A stretch of 64,000 nucleotides of DNA from Brevibacillus choshinensis (GCF_016811915.1 NZ_CP069127.1:2827001-2891000); one strand, 5' to 3'; numbered from the stretch's first letter, positions 33,762 through 42,108 are shown. Notes: generated by a model from the sequence alone, not told the origin. Translations and numbers: made by a program.

Positions 33762-35130
33762 CGTAGACAGCGAAACAACCACAGGCCTGGTCATGGACAG
33801 CCTAGGAAAGATCGTATGCTGTGCCAGAGAACGGACAACGGCAGATTTGCTTGGAGGAATGGAGCAGGTCCTGCAAAAGATAGGCAAGCGGCAGCAGGAA
33901 GTATGCGGGAGCATCCGGCAAGTCATCATCGGTACGGATTACTTCGCAAATGCCCTGCTCGAAGGGGAGAATCTATCCAAGGTTTGTTCCATCCGCATCG
34001 GTCAGACTCCCAACTCCATTCCTCCGCTGTATGGAGGGGATGAGGCATTGCTGCTGGCGATCCGCCCTCTCGCACTGCACGTAGCAGGAGGACATGAGCT
34101 TGATGGAAGCGTGGGGAAGAAGGATCCGTCTAGACAGGAGCTGGAGGATCGATTGTTGTCCATCAGGAAGCAAGGCTTTCAAGCATTTGCCATTACAGGG
34201 GCATTCTCGCCAGTCAATCAGGAGCATGAAAACCAAGTGGCTCGATGGGTTCGGGAGCTGTGGGGAGATGAGTGTTCGATCACTACGTCCCACGAGCTTG
34301 GGAGTATCGGTTTCTTGGAGAGGGAAAACTCGGCTATTCTCAATGCTGCCTTGTCCAAGCTCATCACCCATTCGCTCAAAGGTCTCAAATGTCTGATTCG
34401 CCGACACCACATTGAAGCATCCATCTACTTTACGCAAAACGACGGATCTCTCTTATCCTATGAATCTGCCCTTCTCCATCCCATTCGCACATATGGATCA
34501 CGCATTTCCAATAGTTTTCGCGGTGCAGCCCTGCTTACCGAGCTGCAGGAATGCGTCATCGTCGATGTGAGCCGATACCGAGTGAACATTGGAGCGATGG
34601 AAGGTGGATTTCCCAGGGAAAAGCGTCGGAATCCAACCATTGCAGGCGTTCACGTCAACCTCAGAATGCCCGACATTACAACTCTCTCACTAGAAGCGAC
34701 TTCTTCTGTTCGTGACGACCTGCTCGATGCGGTTTATCATGCCATCCAACGATTTCAGCCGCGTTTTGAACCGCTGCCGATCGTTTTTGTAGGAGAGGGA
34801 AGTGAGCGGATCGCTTCTGCATTCAACTTTCCGTGGGCGGATGTCCACCTGCCCGGCCATTATCAGAATGCCAGTGCGCTTGGCGCCTGCATTGCACCTA
34901 TCAGCGGAAGCGTAGATCGCATTTATTGGCTGGAAGAACGAAGCCGTGAAGAAACGATCGGGCTTGCCAAGAAAGAAGCTGTACAAGCAGCGGTCAAAGC
35001 AGGAGCAGCACTTGATTCTGTCGTCGTGCAAAAACTGGAAACCATCCCACTCTCCTATATGCCAACCAAAGCCTTGCGTGTCAAAGCGAAGGCGGTCGGA
35101 ACCCTGAATTTTTTCGAGCAAACCCACTAA
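33742..35130 (+). CDS. divergent hydantoinase A/oxoprolinase-like protein, ATP motifs lost
   Basis: A 462-residue HyuA-family protein aligned along its length with the intact copy at 38790-40355. The nucleotide-binding elements of the actin-like fold are degraded: phosphate-1 is 'GIDVDSETTTGLVMD' instead of 'GIDVGGTHTDAVLLD', and phosphate-2 is 'IVDVSRYRVNIGAM' instead of 'VVDVGGTTTDIGVL'. A block of about 59 residues containing 'GLGGGTIVRI' and 'FGGDTLTATD' is deleted after 'MPDITTLSLEATSS'. 'FVGEGSERI' replaces 'LVGGGSILL'. The frame is intact and other regions (GHELDG, GSIGFLERENSAILNA) are conserved, suggesting a retained non-ATPase role. Start at 33742 by alignment; 33730 is possible. 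Confidence 0.85.
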   Translation: MYRLGIDVDSETTTGLVMDSLGKIVCCARERTTADLLGGMEQVLQKIGKRQQEVCGSIRQVIIGTDYFANALLEGENLSKVCSIRIGQTPNSIPPLYGGDEALLLAIRPLALHVAGGHELDGSVGKKDPSRQELEDRLLSIRKQGFQAFAITGAFSPVNQEHENQVARWVRELWGDECSITTSHELGSIGFLERENSAILNAALSKLITHSLKGLKCLIRRHHIEASIYFTQNDGSLLSYESALLHPIRTYGSRISNSFRGAALLTELQECVIVDVSRYRVNIGAMEGGFPREKRRNPTIAGVHVNLRMPDITTLSLEATSSVRDDLLDAVYHAIQRFQPRFEPLPIVFVGEGSERIASAFNFPWADVHLPGHYQNASALGACIAPISGSVDRIYWLEERSREETIGLAKKEAVQAAVKAGAALDSVVVQKLETIPLSYMPTKALRVKAKAVGTLNFFEQTH

Positions 35131-35321
35131 GTGAATGGAATGGGCTGGGTAAGCAAGCACAATAAAAGGGACCTGGGAATATGATTTGTATGAAAAGCAG
35201 GTACGGTACGGTTGCTAGATTTGTTTGTATGTAAGGGTGAAACTTTGGAAATTGTGGTGAACAGTCTCACCTCACACCGATCTATTTGAGCACGTACATT
35301 GTTAGGTGGGAGGAGTAAGAA

Positions 35322-35792
35322 ATGGATTCACAACATTCATCAAATGATGCAGATAAGAAACAGGCAAACAATCCGCCATCCAATCGCGCGAAAAAGAAAC
35401 AAACAAACAATCAGTCATCCAACCATGCGAAAAAGAAACAAGCAAATAATCGTTCGTCCAATGGCGCAGAAAAGAAGCAGGCAAACAACCACTCATCAAA
35501 AGAGGCCGAAAAGAAAGACCAGGCTAAGGTTCAATCAGCCTTATTGCCTTGTCTGAATGGCAGAAGTTTGGAGCTCATTGTGGCTAGTCTGCTTTTAACG
35601 GGGAAGCTGAGGGTGGATGCTGTTCAATTGTTTAGACAAGCCACGATGATTGTCAGCTTAACGGGAAAGTACCTCACACTGGACGACTTGAACAATAAAA
35701 ATGTAGATAACATGCTGAAATTTCTAAACGATAATGGAAATGTGACGGTTGATGAAATCTTTCAGGCATTTAAAAAGAAAATGGAGAGTTGA
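35322..35792 (+). CDS. small protein with a Lys/Asn-rich tandem-repeat N-terminus, unknown function
   Basis: 156 residues. I do not recognise a family. Residues about 11-65 are four copies of a 13-residue unit with core KKQANNxSSNxAx, very hydrophilic and basic. Residues about 70-156 look folded, with a hydrophobic segment 'LELIVASLLLTGKL' and a helical tail ending 'VDEIFQAFKKKMES'. GTGGGAGGAG precedes the ATG. The repeats and a tiny hydrophobic partner gene 30 bp downstream recall spore-coat or spore-membrane proteins of Bacillota, but that is only an impression. It separates the degenerate and intact DUF917/HyuA pairs. Confidence 0.7.
   Translation: MDSQHSSNDADKKQANNPPSNRAKKKQTNNQSSNHAKKKQANNRSSNGAEKKQANNHSSKEAEKKDQAKVQSALLPCLNGRSLELIVASLLLTGKLRVDAVQLFRQATMIVSLTGKYLTLDDLNNKNVDNMLKFLNDNGNVTVDEIFQAFKKKMES
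35352..35510 (+). repeat. four imperfect 39-bp tandem repeats inside a coding gene
   Basis: The units encode KKQANNPPSNRAK, KKQTNNQSSNHAK, KKQANNRSSNGAE and KKQANNHSSKEAE. Repeats of this kind change copy number by slippage, so the length may vary between strains. Confidence 0.75.
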
Positions 35793-35821
35793 TGATCCGA
35801 TCAGAAAAGGGTGAGAGCGCC

Positions 35822-35941
35822 ATGATTCAGTTTGACGGAGAAAGCTTTTCGGAATCCATCTTGTTCATCATTCTGATTGCATTGGTATTATTTGGATCAA
35901 GAGATATTATGGGTCTGTCCGCGCAGCCAACAAAATCCTAA
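35822..35941 (+). CDS. 39-residue single-span membrane peptide
   Basis: A short gene with ATG at 35822 behind AAGGGTGAGAG. The peptide begins MIQFDGESFSES, has one hydrophobic span of about 14 residues (ILFIILIALVLFG) and ends SRDIMGLSAQPTKS. Similar in size to the small hydrophobic sporulation peptides of bacilli but not recognisably the same. It is closely spaced to the repeat protein, and a terminator follows 70 bp later, so the two probably form one transcript. Confidence 0.6.
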   Translation: MIQFDGESFSESILFIILIALVLFGSRDIMGLSAQPTKS

Positions 35942-36009
35942 GAAATGGAGCGATTACTTAGTGCGCCTAGCACATTGCTACCTAGGCTCATAACCTGCTC
36001 GCGCATAAG

Positions 36010-36043
36010 TAAAACCGTCAGAGTGAAAACTGACGGTTTTTTT
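36010..36043 (+). terminator. strong intrinsic terminator
   Basis: AAAACCGTCAG and CTGACGGTTTT pair around an 8-nt loop, followed by a T-run. It isolates the repeat-protein transcript from the sigma-54 operon. The rest of the 402-bp gap 35942-36343 holds the repeats and promoter listed next. Confidence 0.92.
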
Positions 36044-36063
36044 TATTCTCATTTCATTATCAA

Positions 36064-36121
36064 GTTGAGAAACGGTGCGATTGTTGAGGAAAATAGATAA
36101 AAATAGAGAAATGTTGAGAAA
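36064..36121. promoter_or_regulatory. candidate upstream activator sites, three GTTGAGAAA repeats
   Basis: GTTGAGAAA (36064-36072), GTTGAGGAAA (36083-36092) and GTTGAGAAA (36113-36121), spaced 19 and 30 bp, lie 110-170 bp before the -24/-12 promoter. This is the usual distance for enhancer sites of sigma-54 activators. The likely ligand is the protein of 31187-32569. Confidence 0.5.
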
Positions 36122-36232
36122 TATTTAGATAAATGAATGTAACTTGAAACATCCATCATACATAACCATTCCTAAATTTCAAAATTTTGGTTGATTTAGT
36201 GGGTCATTATGCGAATATTCCGTGCTTTTGCG

Positions 36233-36249
36233 TTGGTACGGCATTTGCA
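36233..36249 (+). promoter_or_regulatory. sigma-54 (-24/-12) promoter
   Basis: TTGGTACG, 4 bp, TTGCA; GG at 36235-36236 and GC at 36247-36248 are 12 bp apart. Transcription should start near 36260. It precedes the permease-DUF917-HyuA-racemase operon. Confidence 0.88.
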
Positions 36250-36343
36250 ACTTAGAATATTCAAACACTTTGGAGGTGAACTTTCCATCTTTCTCTAGTC
36301 TGAGTGCTTACAAGCAAATAGAAGGCAAAGGAGGGGCGATATC

Positions 36344-37666
36344 ATGGCTAGTCATTCAAACATGGCTGACGATTACTCGCTGAGCAGAGTGCCCAAAGAG
36401 GCACGTGTCCCCATGTGGGAAATTCTCGTCATTCGGATCGGTGCGTTTACTTCTCTCAGTCAGTTCATATTGGGTGCATTTCTCGGGTACGGGATGTCTT
36501 TTTGGGATGCTGCGCTTGCCAGTTTTCTGGGAGCGATCATTTTGGAAGTCGTCATTCTGCTCATTGGGATTGCAGGCGCACGTGAGGGACTGTCCACCAG
36601 CATGCTGAGCAGATGGACGGGTTTTGGAAAATACGGATCAAGCATCATCGGATTCGTCATCGCGATTTCTACGATTGGCTGGTTCGGCGTCCAGAATTCC
36701 GTATTTGCCAACGGTATTAATGATGCCTTTGGAGGAGCATTGGGGTTCCCACTGGCCGCCACCCTGACAGGGCTATTTGTCACCGTGATTGTGATTTTCG
36801 GTTTCAAGTGGCTGGGAGTAACGGCCAAGATTGCCGTTCCCGGTTTTTTGCTCACGATCGCTTATGGAATCTACCAGGTGTTTGATAGCCATTCGCTCCC
36901 CGAACTGATGTCGTCGTCGGCGCCAGGTCCCGCACTTTCGCTGGGTGCCGCGGCAACCATGGTGGCAGGAAGCTTCATGGTGGGAGCTGTACTGACGCCG
37001 GATATGACGCGCTATTGCCGAAGCAGCAAGGACGTGCTGTGGTCTACGCTCATCTCCGTGGTGATCGGTGAAATTATCATCAATCTGATTGCGGTCCTCA
37101 TGGCGCACGCTGTGAAAACGAGTGATGTCGTAACCATCGCCTTGCAGACTTCCGGTTGGCTGGGAGCAGCGACAGTTATCTTCGCGACGGTGAAAATCAA
37201 CGATATCAACTTGTATTCCGCATCTTTGGGCTTTACCAATATCATACACGCACTGTTTGGTAAAAATGTGAATCGCGGTCTCATTACTCTCATTGTCGGA
37301 ATGGCGGGAACCATTTTGTCTGTCCTGGGAATCTTGGATCAATTTGTGAATTTCCTCATTTTCCTCGGGGTGTGGATCCCGCCGATCGCCGGAATAATGG
37401 TAGTCGATTATTTCATTTTAAAACGTAGCAGACAAGTGCTGGATGAGAGTCGGATGAATGGTGAACTGCCTGCTGTCTGTGAAACCTGGAATCCGGTTGC
37501 ACTCGTCGCATGGGCTCTGGGCTTTGGAATCGGCTACCTGATTCAATGGGGAATTCCCTCGATCAATTCACTGGCTGTCGCCGGAGTTGTGTACTTCGTT
37601 GGAATGAAGGTTTTCGGGGCAGCTTTGGATCAGAAATGGAATGTGAAGATGGACAAAGCAGGTTAA
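36344..37666 (+). CDS. NCS1-type permease (cytosine permease CodB-like)
   Basis: A 440-residue transporter with about 12 spans, of the nucleobase-cation-symport 1 family (CodB and hydantoin/allantoin permeases). Recognisable parts are 'EILVIRIGAFTSLSQFILGA', 'FGVQNSVFANGINDAFGGAL', 'SFMVGAVLTPDMTRYCRSSK' and 'IPPIAGIMVVDYFILKRSRQ'. It follows GGAGGGG and is the first gene after the sigma-54 promoter. With DUF917, HyuA and a racemase downstream, the substrate may be a hydantoin or other cyclic amide or ureide (inference). Confidence 0.9.
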   Translation: MASHSNMADDYSLSRVPKEARVPMWEILVIRIGAFTSLSQFILGAFLGYGMSFWDAALASFLGAIILEVVILLIGIAGAREGLSTSMLSRWTGFGKYGSSIIGFVIAISTIGWFGVQNSVFANGINDAFGGALGFPLAATLTGLFVTVIVIFGFKWLGVTAKIAVPGFLLTIAYGIYQVFDSHSLPELMSSSAPGPALSLGAAATMVAGSFMVGAVLTPDMTRYCRSSKDVLWSTLISVVIGEIIINLIAVLMAHAVKTSDVVTIALQTSGWLGAATVIFATVKINDINLYSASLGFTNIIHALFGKNVNRGLITLIVGMAGTILSVLGILDQFVNFLIFLGVWIPPIAGIMVVDYFILKRSRQVLDESRMNGELPAVCETWNPVALVAWALGFGIGYLIQWGIPSINSLAVAGVVYFVGMKVFGAALDQKWNVKMDKAG

Positions 37667-37695
37667 ATCTTGAGTGAAAAAGGAGAGAGGTTGTT

Positions 37696-38793
37696 GTGAG
37701 ACGGATAGGAAAACAGGAAATAGAAGACATCGCAATCGGCGCGGCAGTTTTGGGAACCGGAGGAGGGGGAGATCCGTACATCGGCAAATTGATGGCTCTC
37801 CAGGCAGTGGAAGAATACGGACCCATCACCTTGCTGTCTGTAGATGAGGTGCCAGATGAGGCACTCGTCGTTGCCTCCGGAGGCATGGGCGCTCCGACTG
37901 TTCTCATCGAGAAAATTCCCAGCGGGCATGAAGTGGCGCAGACCTTTCAGGCGTTGGAGAAATACATGGGCAAGAAAGTTTTTGCCACTTACCCGATTGA
38001 GGCGGGAGGAATCAACTCGATGCTTCCTTTGGCGCTTGCGGCACAGCTGAGATTGCCGGTGGTGGATGTAGACGGCATGGGGCGCGCTTTTCCAGAGCTG
38101 CAGATGACGACATTTTACCTCGATGGCATTTCTGCGACTCCGATGGTCCTCGCCGACGAGAAAGGGAACGTCACGATCATGGATACCATCGATAATTCCT
38201 GGACAGAGCGCATCGCCCGCAGCGTCACCGTGCAAAAAGGCGGATCTGCCACATGCGCCATCTACCCGATGTTCGGCAAAAACCTGAAGGAGAGCGGCAT
38301 CCACAGCATCCTGCAGCTGGAGGAAAAGATCGGTCGGGCCATTCGCTTGGCGAAGGAAACGAACGTCGACCCTGTTCAGGAAGTGCTGAAATTGACCGAC
38401 GGCTTTGAATTGTTCCGCGGCAAAGTGGTGGATGTTGACCGCAAGACAGAAGGCGGATGGGCGAGGGGAACGGCAAAGATCGAAGGATTGCTGCAGTACA
38501 AGGGTGAGAACCTCGAGCTTCGTTTCCAAAACGAGCATCTGCTTGCACGTACAAAAGATCGCCTGCTCTGCGTGACCCCTGATCTGATCGCTGTGCTGGA
38601 TTCGGAAACGGGACTTCCGATTACCACAGAAGGCTTGCGCTATGGTGCGCGTGCGGTGGTCATCGGGATGCCGTGCCATCCAAAATGGCGAACGGAAAAA
38701 GGGATCGAGACAGTCGGTCCACGTTACTTCCGTTATGACGCGGATTACATCCCCGTTGAACAGCTGGTGGAGAAAGGAAGTGTTGTGAAATGA
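37696..38793 (+). CDS. DUF917 family protein (paralogue 2)
   Basis: A 365-residue DUF917 protein starting with GTG behind AAGGAGAGAGG. All hallmarks are intact: 'AVLGTGGGGDPYIGKL', 'VVASGGMGAPTVLIEKIPSG', 'IEAGGINSMLPLALAA' and 'VDVDGMGRAFPELQMTTFYL'. Its 3' end overlaps the HyuA gene by 4 bp (ATGA), implying that the two products are made together and may form one enzyme, DUF917 taking the place of the HyuB subunit, which is absent here (inference). Confidence 0.88.
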   Translation: MRRIGKQEIEDIAIGAAVLGTGGGGDPYIGKLMALQAVEEYGPITLLSVDEVPDEALVVASGGMGAPTVLIEKIPSGHEVAQTFQALEKYMGKKVFATYPIEAGGINSMLPLALAAQLRLPVVDVDGMGRAFPELQMTTFYLDGISATPMVLADEKGNVTIMDTIDNSWTERIARSVTVQKGGSATCAIYPMFGKNLKESGIHSILQLEEKIGRAIRLAKETNVDPVQEVLKLTDGFELFRGKVVDVDRKTEGGWARGTAKIEGLLQYKGENLELRFQNEHLLARTKDRLLCVTPDLIAVLDSETGLPITTEGLRYGARAVVIGMPCHPKWRTEKGIETVGPRYFRYDADYIPVEQLVEKGSVVK

Positions 38794-40355
38794 ATTACAG
38801 AATCGGGATTGACGTAGGCGGCACGCATACAGACGCGGTACTCCTGGACAGCGAATATCGGGTGCTGTCCAAGACCAAATCTTCTACCACGCAAGATGTG
38901 AGCACCGGTATCTATGAGGCCATGCGTGAAGTGATCGCACAAGCAGGGGTTCCCCGTGAACAGATCACCTACGCGATGCTGGGAACGACCCATTGCACCA
39001 ATGCGATCGTGGAGAGGAAGCGTTTGAATGAAATTGCGGTCATCCGCATAGGGGCTCCAGCTACGTTCGCCATCAAGCCATTGGTGGGTGTACCGGATGA
39101 CCTGCGTGAACATCTGGGGAAACGCGTGTATATCGTTCGAGGTGGACACGAGTTCGATGGGAGAGAAATCGTAAAGCTGGATGAGGAAGAGCTCTATCGC
39201 ATTGCGCGTGAGATCAAAGGGAAGGTGGACTCTGTCGCGGTCGCCTCCGTATTCTCCCCAGTATCCAAGGAGCACGAGATGAGAGCAGGAGAAATCCTGC
39301 GCGAAGTACTCGGGGAAGAAACCCCCATTTCCCTCTCGTATGAGATTGGAAGTGTCGGCTTGCTGGAACGGGAAAACGCTACGATTTTGAATGCTTCCAT
39401 CGTGACTGTGGCAAAAACGACAGCTTACGGCTTTATGGACGCACTCAAAGCGGAAGGCGTCCATGCGCGTGTCTTTTTTGGACAGAACGATGGCACGTTG
39501 ATGAGCATCGAATACGCCATCAAGTATCCGATTCTCACCATCGGCTGCGGCCCTACGAACAGTATCCGCGGAGCCTCTTATTTGTCCGGACTGGCGAATG
39601 CCCTCGTCGTGGATGTAGGTGGGACGACCACAGATATCGGCGTACTCGTCAACTCCTTCCCGCGCGAATCTTCGCTGGCAGTTGAAATAGGGGGAGCCCG
39701 CACGAATTTCCGGATGCCTGACCTGATCTCGATCGGTTTGGGTGGCGGTACGATTGTTCGAATTCAAGAGAATGGACAGTTTACCGTCGGACCGGACAGC
39801 GTCGGCTACCAGCTGCCGCAAAAAGGACTCGCATTTGGCGGGGATACATTGACTGCGACCGATGTCGTGATTGCGCTTGAAAAGGTGAAGCTGGGCGATC
39901 CTCAAAAAGTAGCCCATCTGGATAAAGAACTCCTCGAGAATGTGTACAGCCGCATCGTAGAGATGGCTGAAGAGGCGATTGACAAGATGAAAACCAGCGC
40001 GGAACCTGTTCCCGTCATTCTGGTTGGCGGAGGCAGCATCTTGCTGCCGGACGTATTAAAAGGGGCATCCCAAATCATCCGTCCCGAAAACTTTGGTGTG
40101 GCGAATGCCATCGGTGCGGCTATTGCGCAAATCAGCGGGCAGATCGATCGAGTCTTTTCCCTGGATGAAACCGGCCGGGAAAAAACGCTGGAAACAGCCA
40201 AACGTATGGCGATCGATGAAGCCATCGCAGCGGGTGCGGAGCCGGAAACGATCGAGATCGTCGAGTTCGAGGATATTCCATTGTCCTATCTGGGTAATGC
40301 CACAAGGATTCGAGTAAAGGCAGCTGGAACGCTCGCAGCACCGGTAGAGGTGTGA
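38790..40355 (+). CDS. hydantoinase/oxoprolinase family protein, A subunit
   Basis: A 521-residue HyuA-type protein. The actin-like ATPase motifs are intact: phosphate-1 'GIDVGGTHTDAVLLD', the 'GTTHCTNAIVERK' region, phosphate-2 'VVDVGGTTTDIGVL', 'GLGGGTIVRI' and adenosine motif 'ILVGGGSILLPD'. Such enzymes hydrolyse a cyclic amide (hydantoin, 5-oxoproline or related) with ATP. No B-subunit gene is nearby; DUF917 occupies that position. A racemase follows after 58 bp. Confidence 0.92.
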   Translation: MNYRIGIDVGGTHTDAVLLDSEYRVLSKTKSSTTQDVSTGIYEAMREVIAQAGVPREQITYAMLGTTHCTNAIVERKRLNEIAVIRIGAPATFAIKPLVGVPDDLREHLGKRVYIVRGGHEFDGREIVKLDEEELYRIAREIKGKVDSVAVASVFSPVSKEHEMRAGEILREVLGEETPISLSYEIGSVGLLERENATILNASIVTVAKTTAYGFMDALKAEGVHARVFFGQNDGTLMSIEYAIKYPILTIGCGPTNSIRGASYLSGLANALVVDVGGTTTDIGVLVNSFPRESSLAVEIGGARTNFRMPDLISIGLGGGTIVRIQENGQFTVGPDSVGYQLPQKGLAFGGDTLTATDVVIALEKVKLGDPQKVAHLDKELLENVYSRIVEMAEEAIDKMKTSAEPVPVILVGGGSILLPDVLKGASQIIRPENFGVANAIGAAIAQISGQIDRVFSLDETGREKTLETAKRMAIDEAIAAGAEPETIEIVEFEDIPLSYLGNATRIRVKAAGTLAAPVEV

Positions 40356-40413
40356 CGACCATCCACGTGAATGAAGGCCAATCCACGATTTCATAGAAAG
40401 AGGGATTCAGTTG

Positions 40414-41136
40414 ATGAAAATCAGAGTCTTATTGCCAACCATCATGGATATTTTCAATGAAGAGGTCAAACAGGAATTTGCGCACTATTTGGATGAAACG
40501 ACAGAAGTTCAGGTTTGCAACTTGGATTATGGACCAGCCTCTGTAGAAGGGGAGTACGACGAAGCGTTGGCCATCCCGAACATGCTGGAAAAAGCGATCG
40601 AAGCGCAAAACGAAGGATGCGACGGCATCATCAGCCTGTGTTTTGCAGACCCCGGTGTGAAAGCGGCTCGTGAAGCACTGGACATCCCTGTCATCGGTGC
40701 AGGGGAATCCTCGATGCTATTTGCCAGCATGCTGGCGAAATCCTATTCCGTCGTCACTGTGCTGCCGAATGTCATCTCCATGATTGAAAATGTAACGAAA
40801 TCGGTGGGTGTTCACGGCAAGCTGGCCTCCATCCGCTATGTGGATATCCCTGTTTTGGACCTCGTAGATAAAGAAAAAATGGAACAATCCTTATTCGAAG
40901 AAATGGTGAAGGCGATCGAGCTCGATAAAGCCCACGCACTGATTTTGGGCTGCACCGGAATGATGGGTGTCGCAGAAAATCTCCAGACCAAGCTGAAAGA
41001 ACACGGCTATGACGTACCCGTCATCGATCCATCATTTGCCTCTGCGAAAGTGCTGGAAAGTGTGATTTCCATGAAGGTCAAACAAAGCAAGCTGACTTAC
41101 ATGAAGCCTACGGAAAAGCTCCGTACATCGAGATAA
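40414..41136 (+). CDS. Asp/Glu/hydantoin racemase family protein
   Basis: A 240-residue protein of the aspartate/glutamate/hydantoin racemase superfamily. The two catalytic cysteine regions are 'GIISLCFADPGVKAAREAL' and 'LILGCTGMMGVAENLQ', with an 'IPVIGAGESS' linker. Hydantoin racemases interconvert the isomers of 5-substituted hydantoins before ring opening, which fits the HyuA neighbour. The ATG at 40414 (behind AGAAAGAGGGA) is preferred over the TTG just before it. Last gene of the sigma-54 operon. Confidence 0.88.
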   Translation: MKIRVLLPTIMDIFNEEVKQEFAHYLDETTEVQVCNLDYGPASVEGEYDEALAIPNMLEKAIEAQNEGCDGIISLCFADPGVKAAREALDIPVIGAGESSMLFASMLAKSYSVVTVLPNVISMIENVTKSVGVHGKLASIRYVDIPVLDLVDKEKMEQSLFEEMVKAIELDKAHALILGCTGMMGVAENLQTKLKEHGYDVPVIDPSFASAKVLESVISMKVKQSKLTYMKPTEKLRTSR

Positions 41137-41146
41137 AGCGCACACC

Positions 41147-41190
41147 AACCTGGAAGGATCGAAATTTACTCCTTCCAGGTTGTTTTATTT
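41147..41190 (+). terminator. strong intrinsic terminator
   Basis: AACCTGGAAGGA and TCCTTCCAGGTT form a 12-bp perfect stem with an 11-nt loop, followed by GTTTTATTTT. It ends the permease-racemase operon. Confidence 0.93.
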
Positions 41191-41304
41191 TATGCCCTGC
41201 GAAGGATGAAGGGTACATACGGGCCTGTCGATCTGTACCTTGAAAAAGAGCTTGGATTCACGCAGGAAAAAAGGGGGAATTTACGGAATCTTCTACTGGA
41301 ATAG
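41191..41304 (+). pseudogene. C-terminal scrap of a tyrosine-protein phosphatase gene
   Basis: The 37 codons before the TAG at 41302 read 'MKGTYGPVDLYLEKELGFTQ' and end 'RNLRNLLLE'-like. This resembles the last helices of IphP-type tyrosine phosphatases (pattern YGSVEAYLREELGVT...LRERLLE). The catalytic part is missing and the scrap begins right after the terminator, so it is probably a deletion remnant. Similarity is by eye only. Confidence 0.4.
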
Positions 41305-41337
41305 CCGTTCAAGCAAAGCGCAAAGGACTGGTGGTAG

Positions 41338-42108
41338 ATGATGAGAAATACCGTGAAGCAAAAAATACTAAATGGGGAAAAAGTGGTAGGCGCCTTTCTC
41401 GGCTTCTATAGTCCCGAGATCGTAGAAATGCTGGGATACTCCGGGTTTGAGTTTATCGTCATCGATGATGAGCACGGGGCATTTAGCCCGAGAGATCTGG
41501 AGAACATGATTCGAGCAGCAGAATCGGTCAATCTCGTTCCCATCGTTCGAGTCTCCTATGACCCGTCCTGCATTCAAAAAGCACTGGACCGCGGAGCAAA
41601 AGGAATACAAGTGCCGATGGTCAACACGAAGGAAGAGGCTGAGCTTGTCGTCAAGCGGGTGAAGTTTCCGCCTATCGGACAGAGAGGCGCTGCATTCATC
41701 ACGCGACCCGCACGCTACGGACGGGACCATGGGAAACCTTTCCTTGATGCGGAAGATGAAAATGTACTGATCATCGTCCAGATCGAAACGCCGCAAGCCG
41801 TAGATAACTTCGAGGTGATTATCAGCGTGCCTGGAATTGACATGGCGTTTATCGGGCCTACGGACTTGTCCATTTTTATGGGCTACAAAGAAGAGGGTGC
41901 CAAGCATCCGGAAGTCCAGAAAGTGATCTCGGAGCTGCGCGAGCGGGCTCGCCAAAGGAACATACCCCTTGGTACCATTGCCGGAAGTCATGCGGGAGTA
42001 AGGCAGGAGCTGCAAGATGGAACAGCGTTTGTCGCGGTCATCGTCACCTCTGTCATGATGAATGCTTTCACGGATGTTGTGGAAGTGGGACGCAAACAGA
42101 ATCAGTAG
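41338..42108 (+). CDS. HpcH/HpaI family aldolase
   Basis: A 256-residue class II (metal-dependent) aldolase. 'FIVIDDEHGAFSPRDLENMI' holds the general base, 'GAKGIQVPMVNTKEEAELVV' and 'VQIETPQAVDNFEVIISVPG' the metal Glu, and 'DMAFIGPTDLSIFMG' the metal Asp. Such enzymes cleave 2-keto-3-deoxy sugar acids or 4-hydroxy-2-oxo-diacids to pyruvate and an aldehyde. Two ATG codons lie in tandem; 41338 is 10 nt from AAAGGA. Proximity to the galactitol-type PTS suggests a role in the same sugar pathway, but it has its own transcript start upstream of the sigma-54 promoter. Confidence 0.88.
   Translation: MMRNTVKQKILNGEKVVGAFLGFYSPEIVEMLGYSGFEFIVIDDEHGAFSPRDLENMIRAAESVNLVPIVRVSYDPSCIQKALDRGAKGIQVPMVNTKEEAELVVKRVKFPPIGQRGAAFITRPARYGRDHGKPFLDAEDENVLIIVQIETPQAVDNFEVIISVPGIDMAFIGPTDLSIFMGYKEEGAKHPEVQKVISELRERARQRNIPLGTIAGSHAGVRQELQDGTAFVAVIVTSVMMNAFTDVVEVGRKQNQ

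Noticed and set aside
35131-35321. Promoter or riboswitch in the gap before the repeat protein
   Set aside because: Only a short GGTGA/TCACC hairpin is visible; no convincing promoter or riboswitch core.
35352-35510. Possible CRISPR or non-coding repeat array
   Set aside because: The repeats are in phase with a coding frame (39 bp = 13 codons), contiguous, and have no unique spacers.
36276-36350. Leader peptide starting in GGAGGTGAAC upstream of the NCS1 permease
   Set aside because: A GTG frame exists but it lies inside the ribosome-site sequence and runs into the permease gene in another frame; not enough to call.
38745-39917. 390-codon open frame on the minus strand opposite the HyuA gene
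   Set aside because: Cys/His/Arg-rich shadow without domain signs; the plus strand carries clear HyuA motifs.
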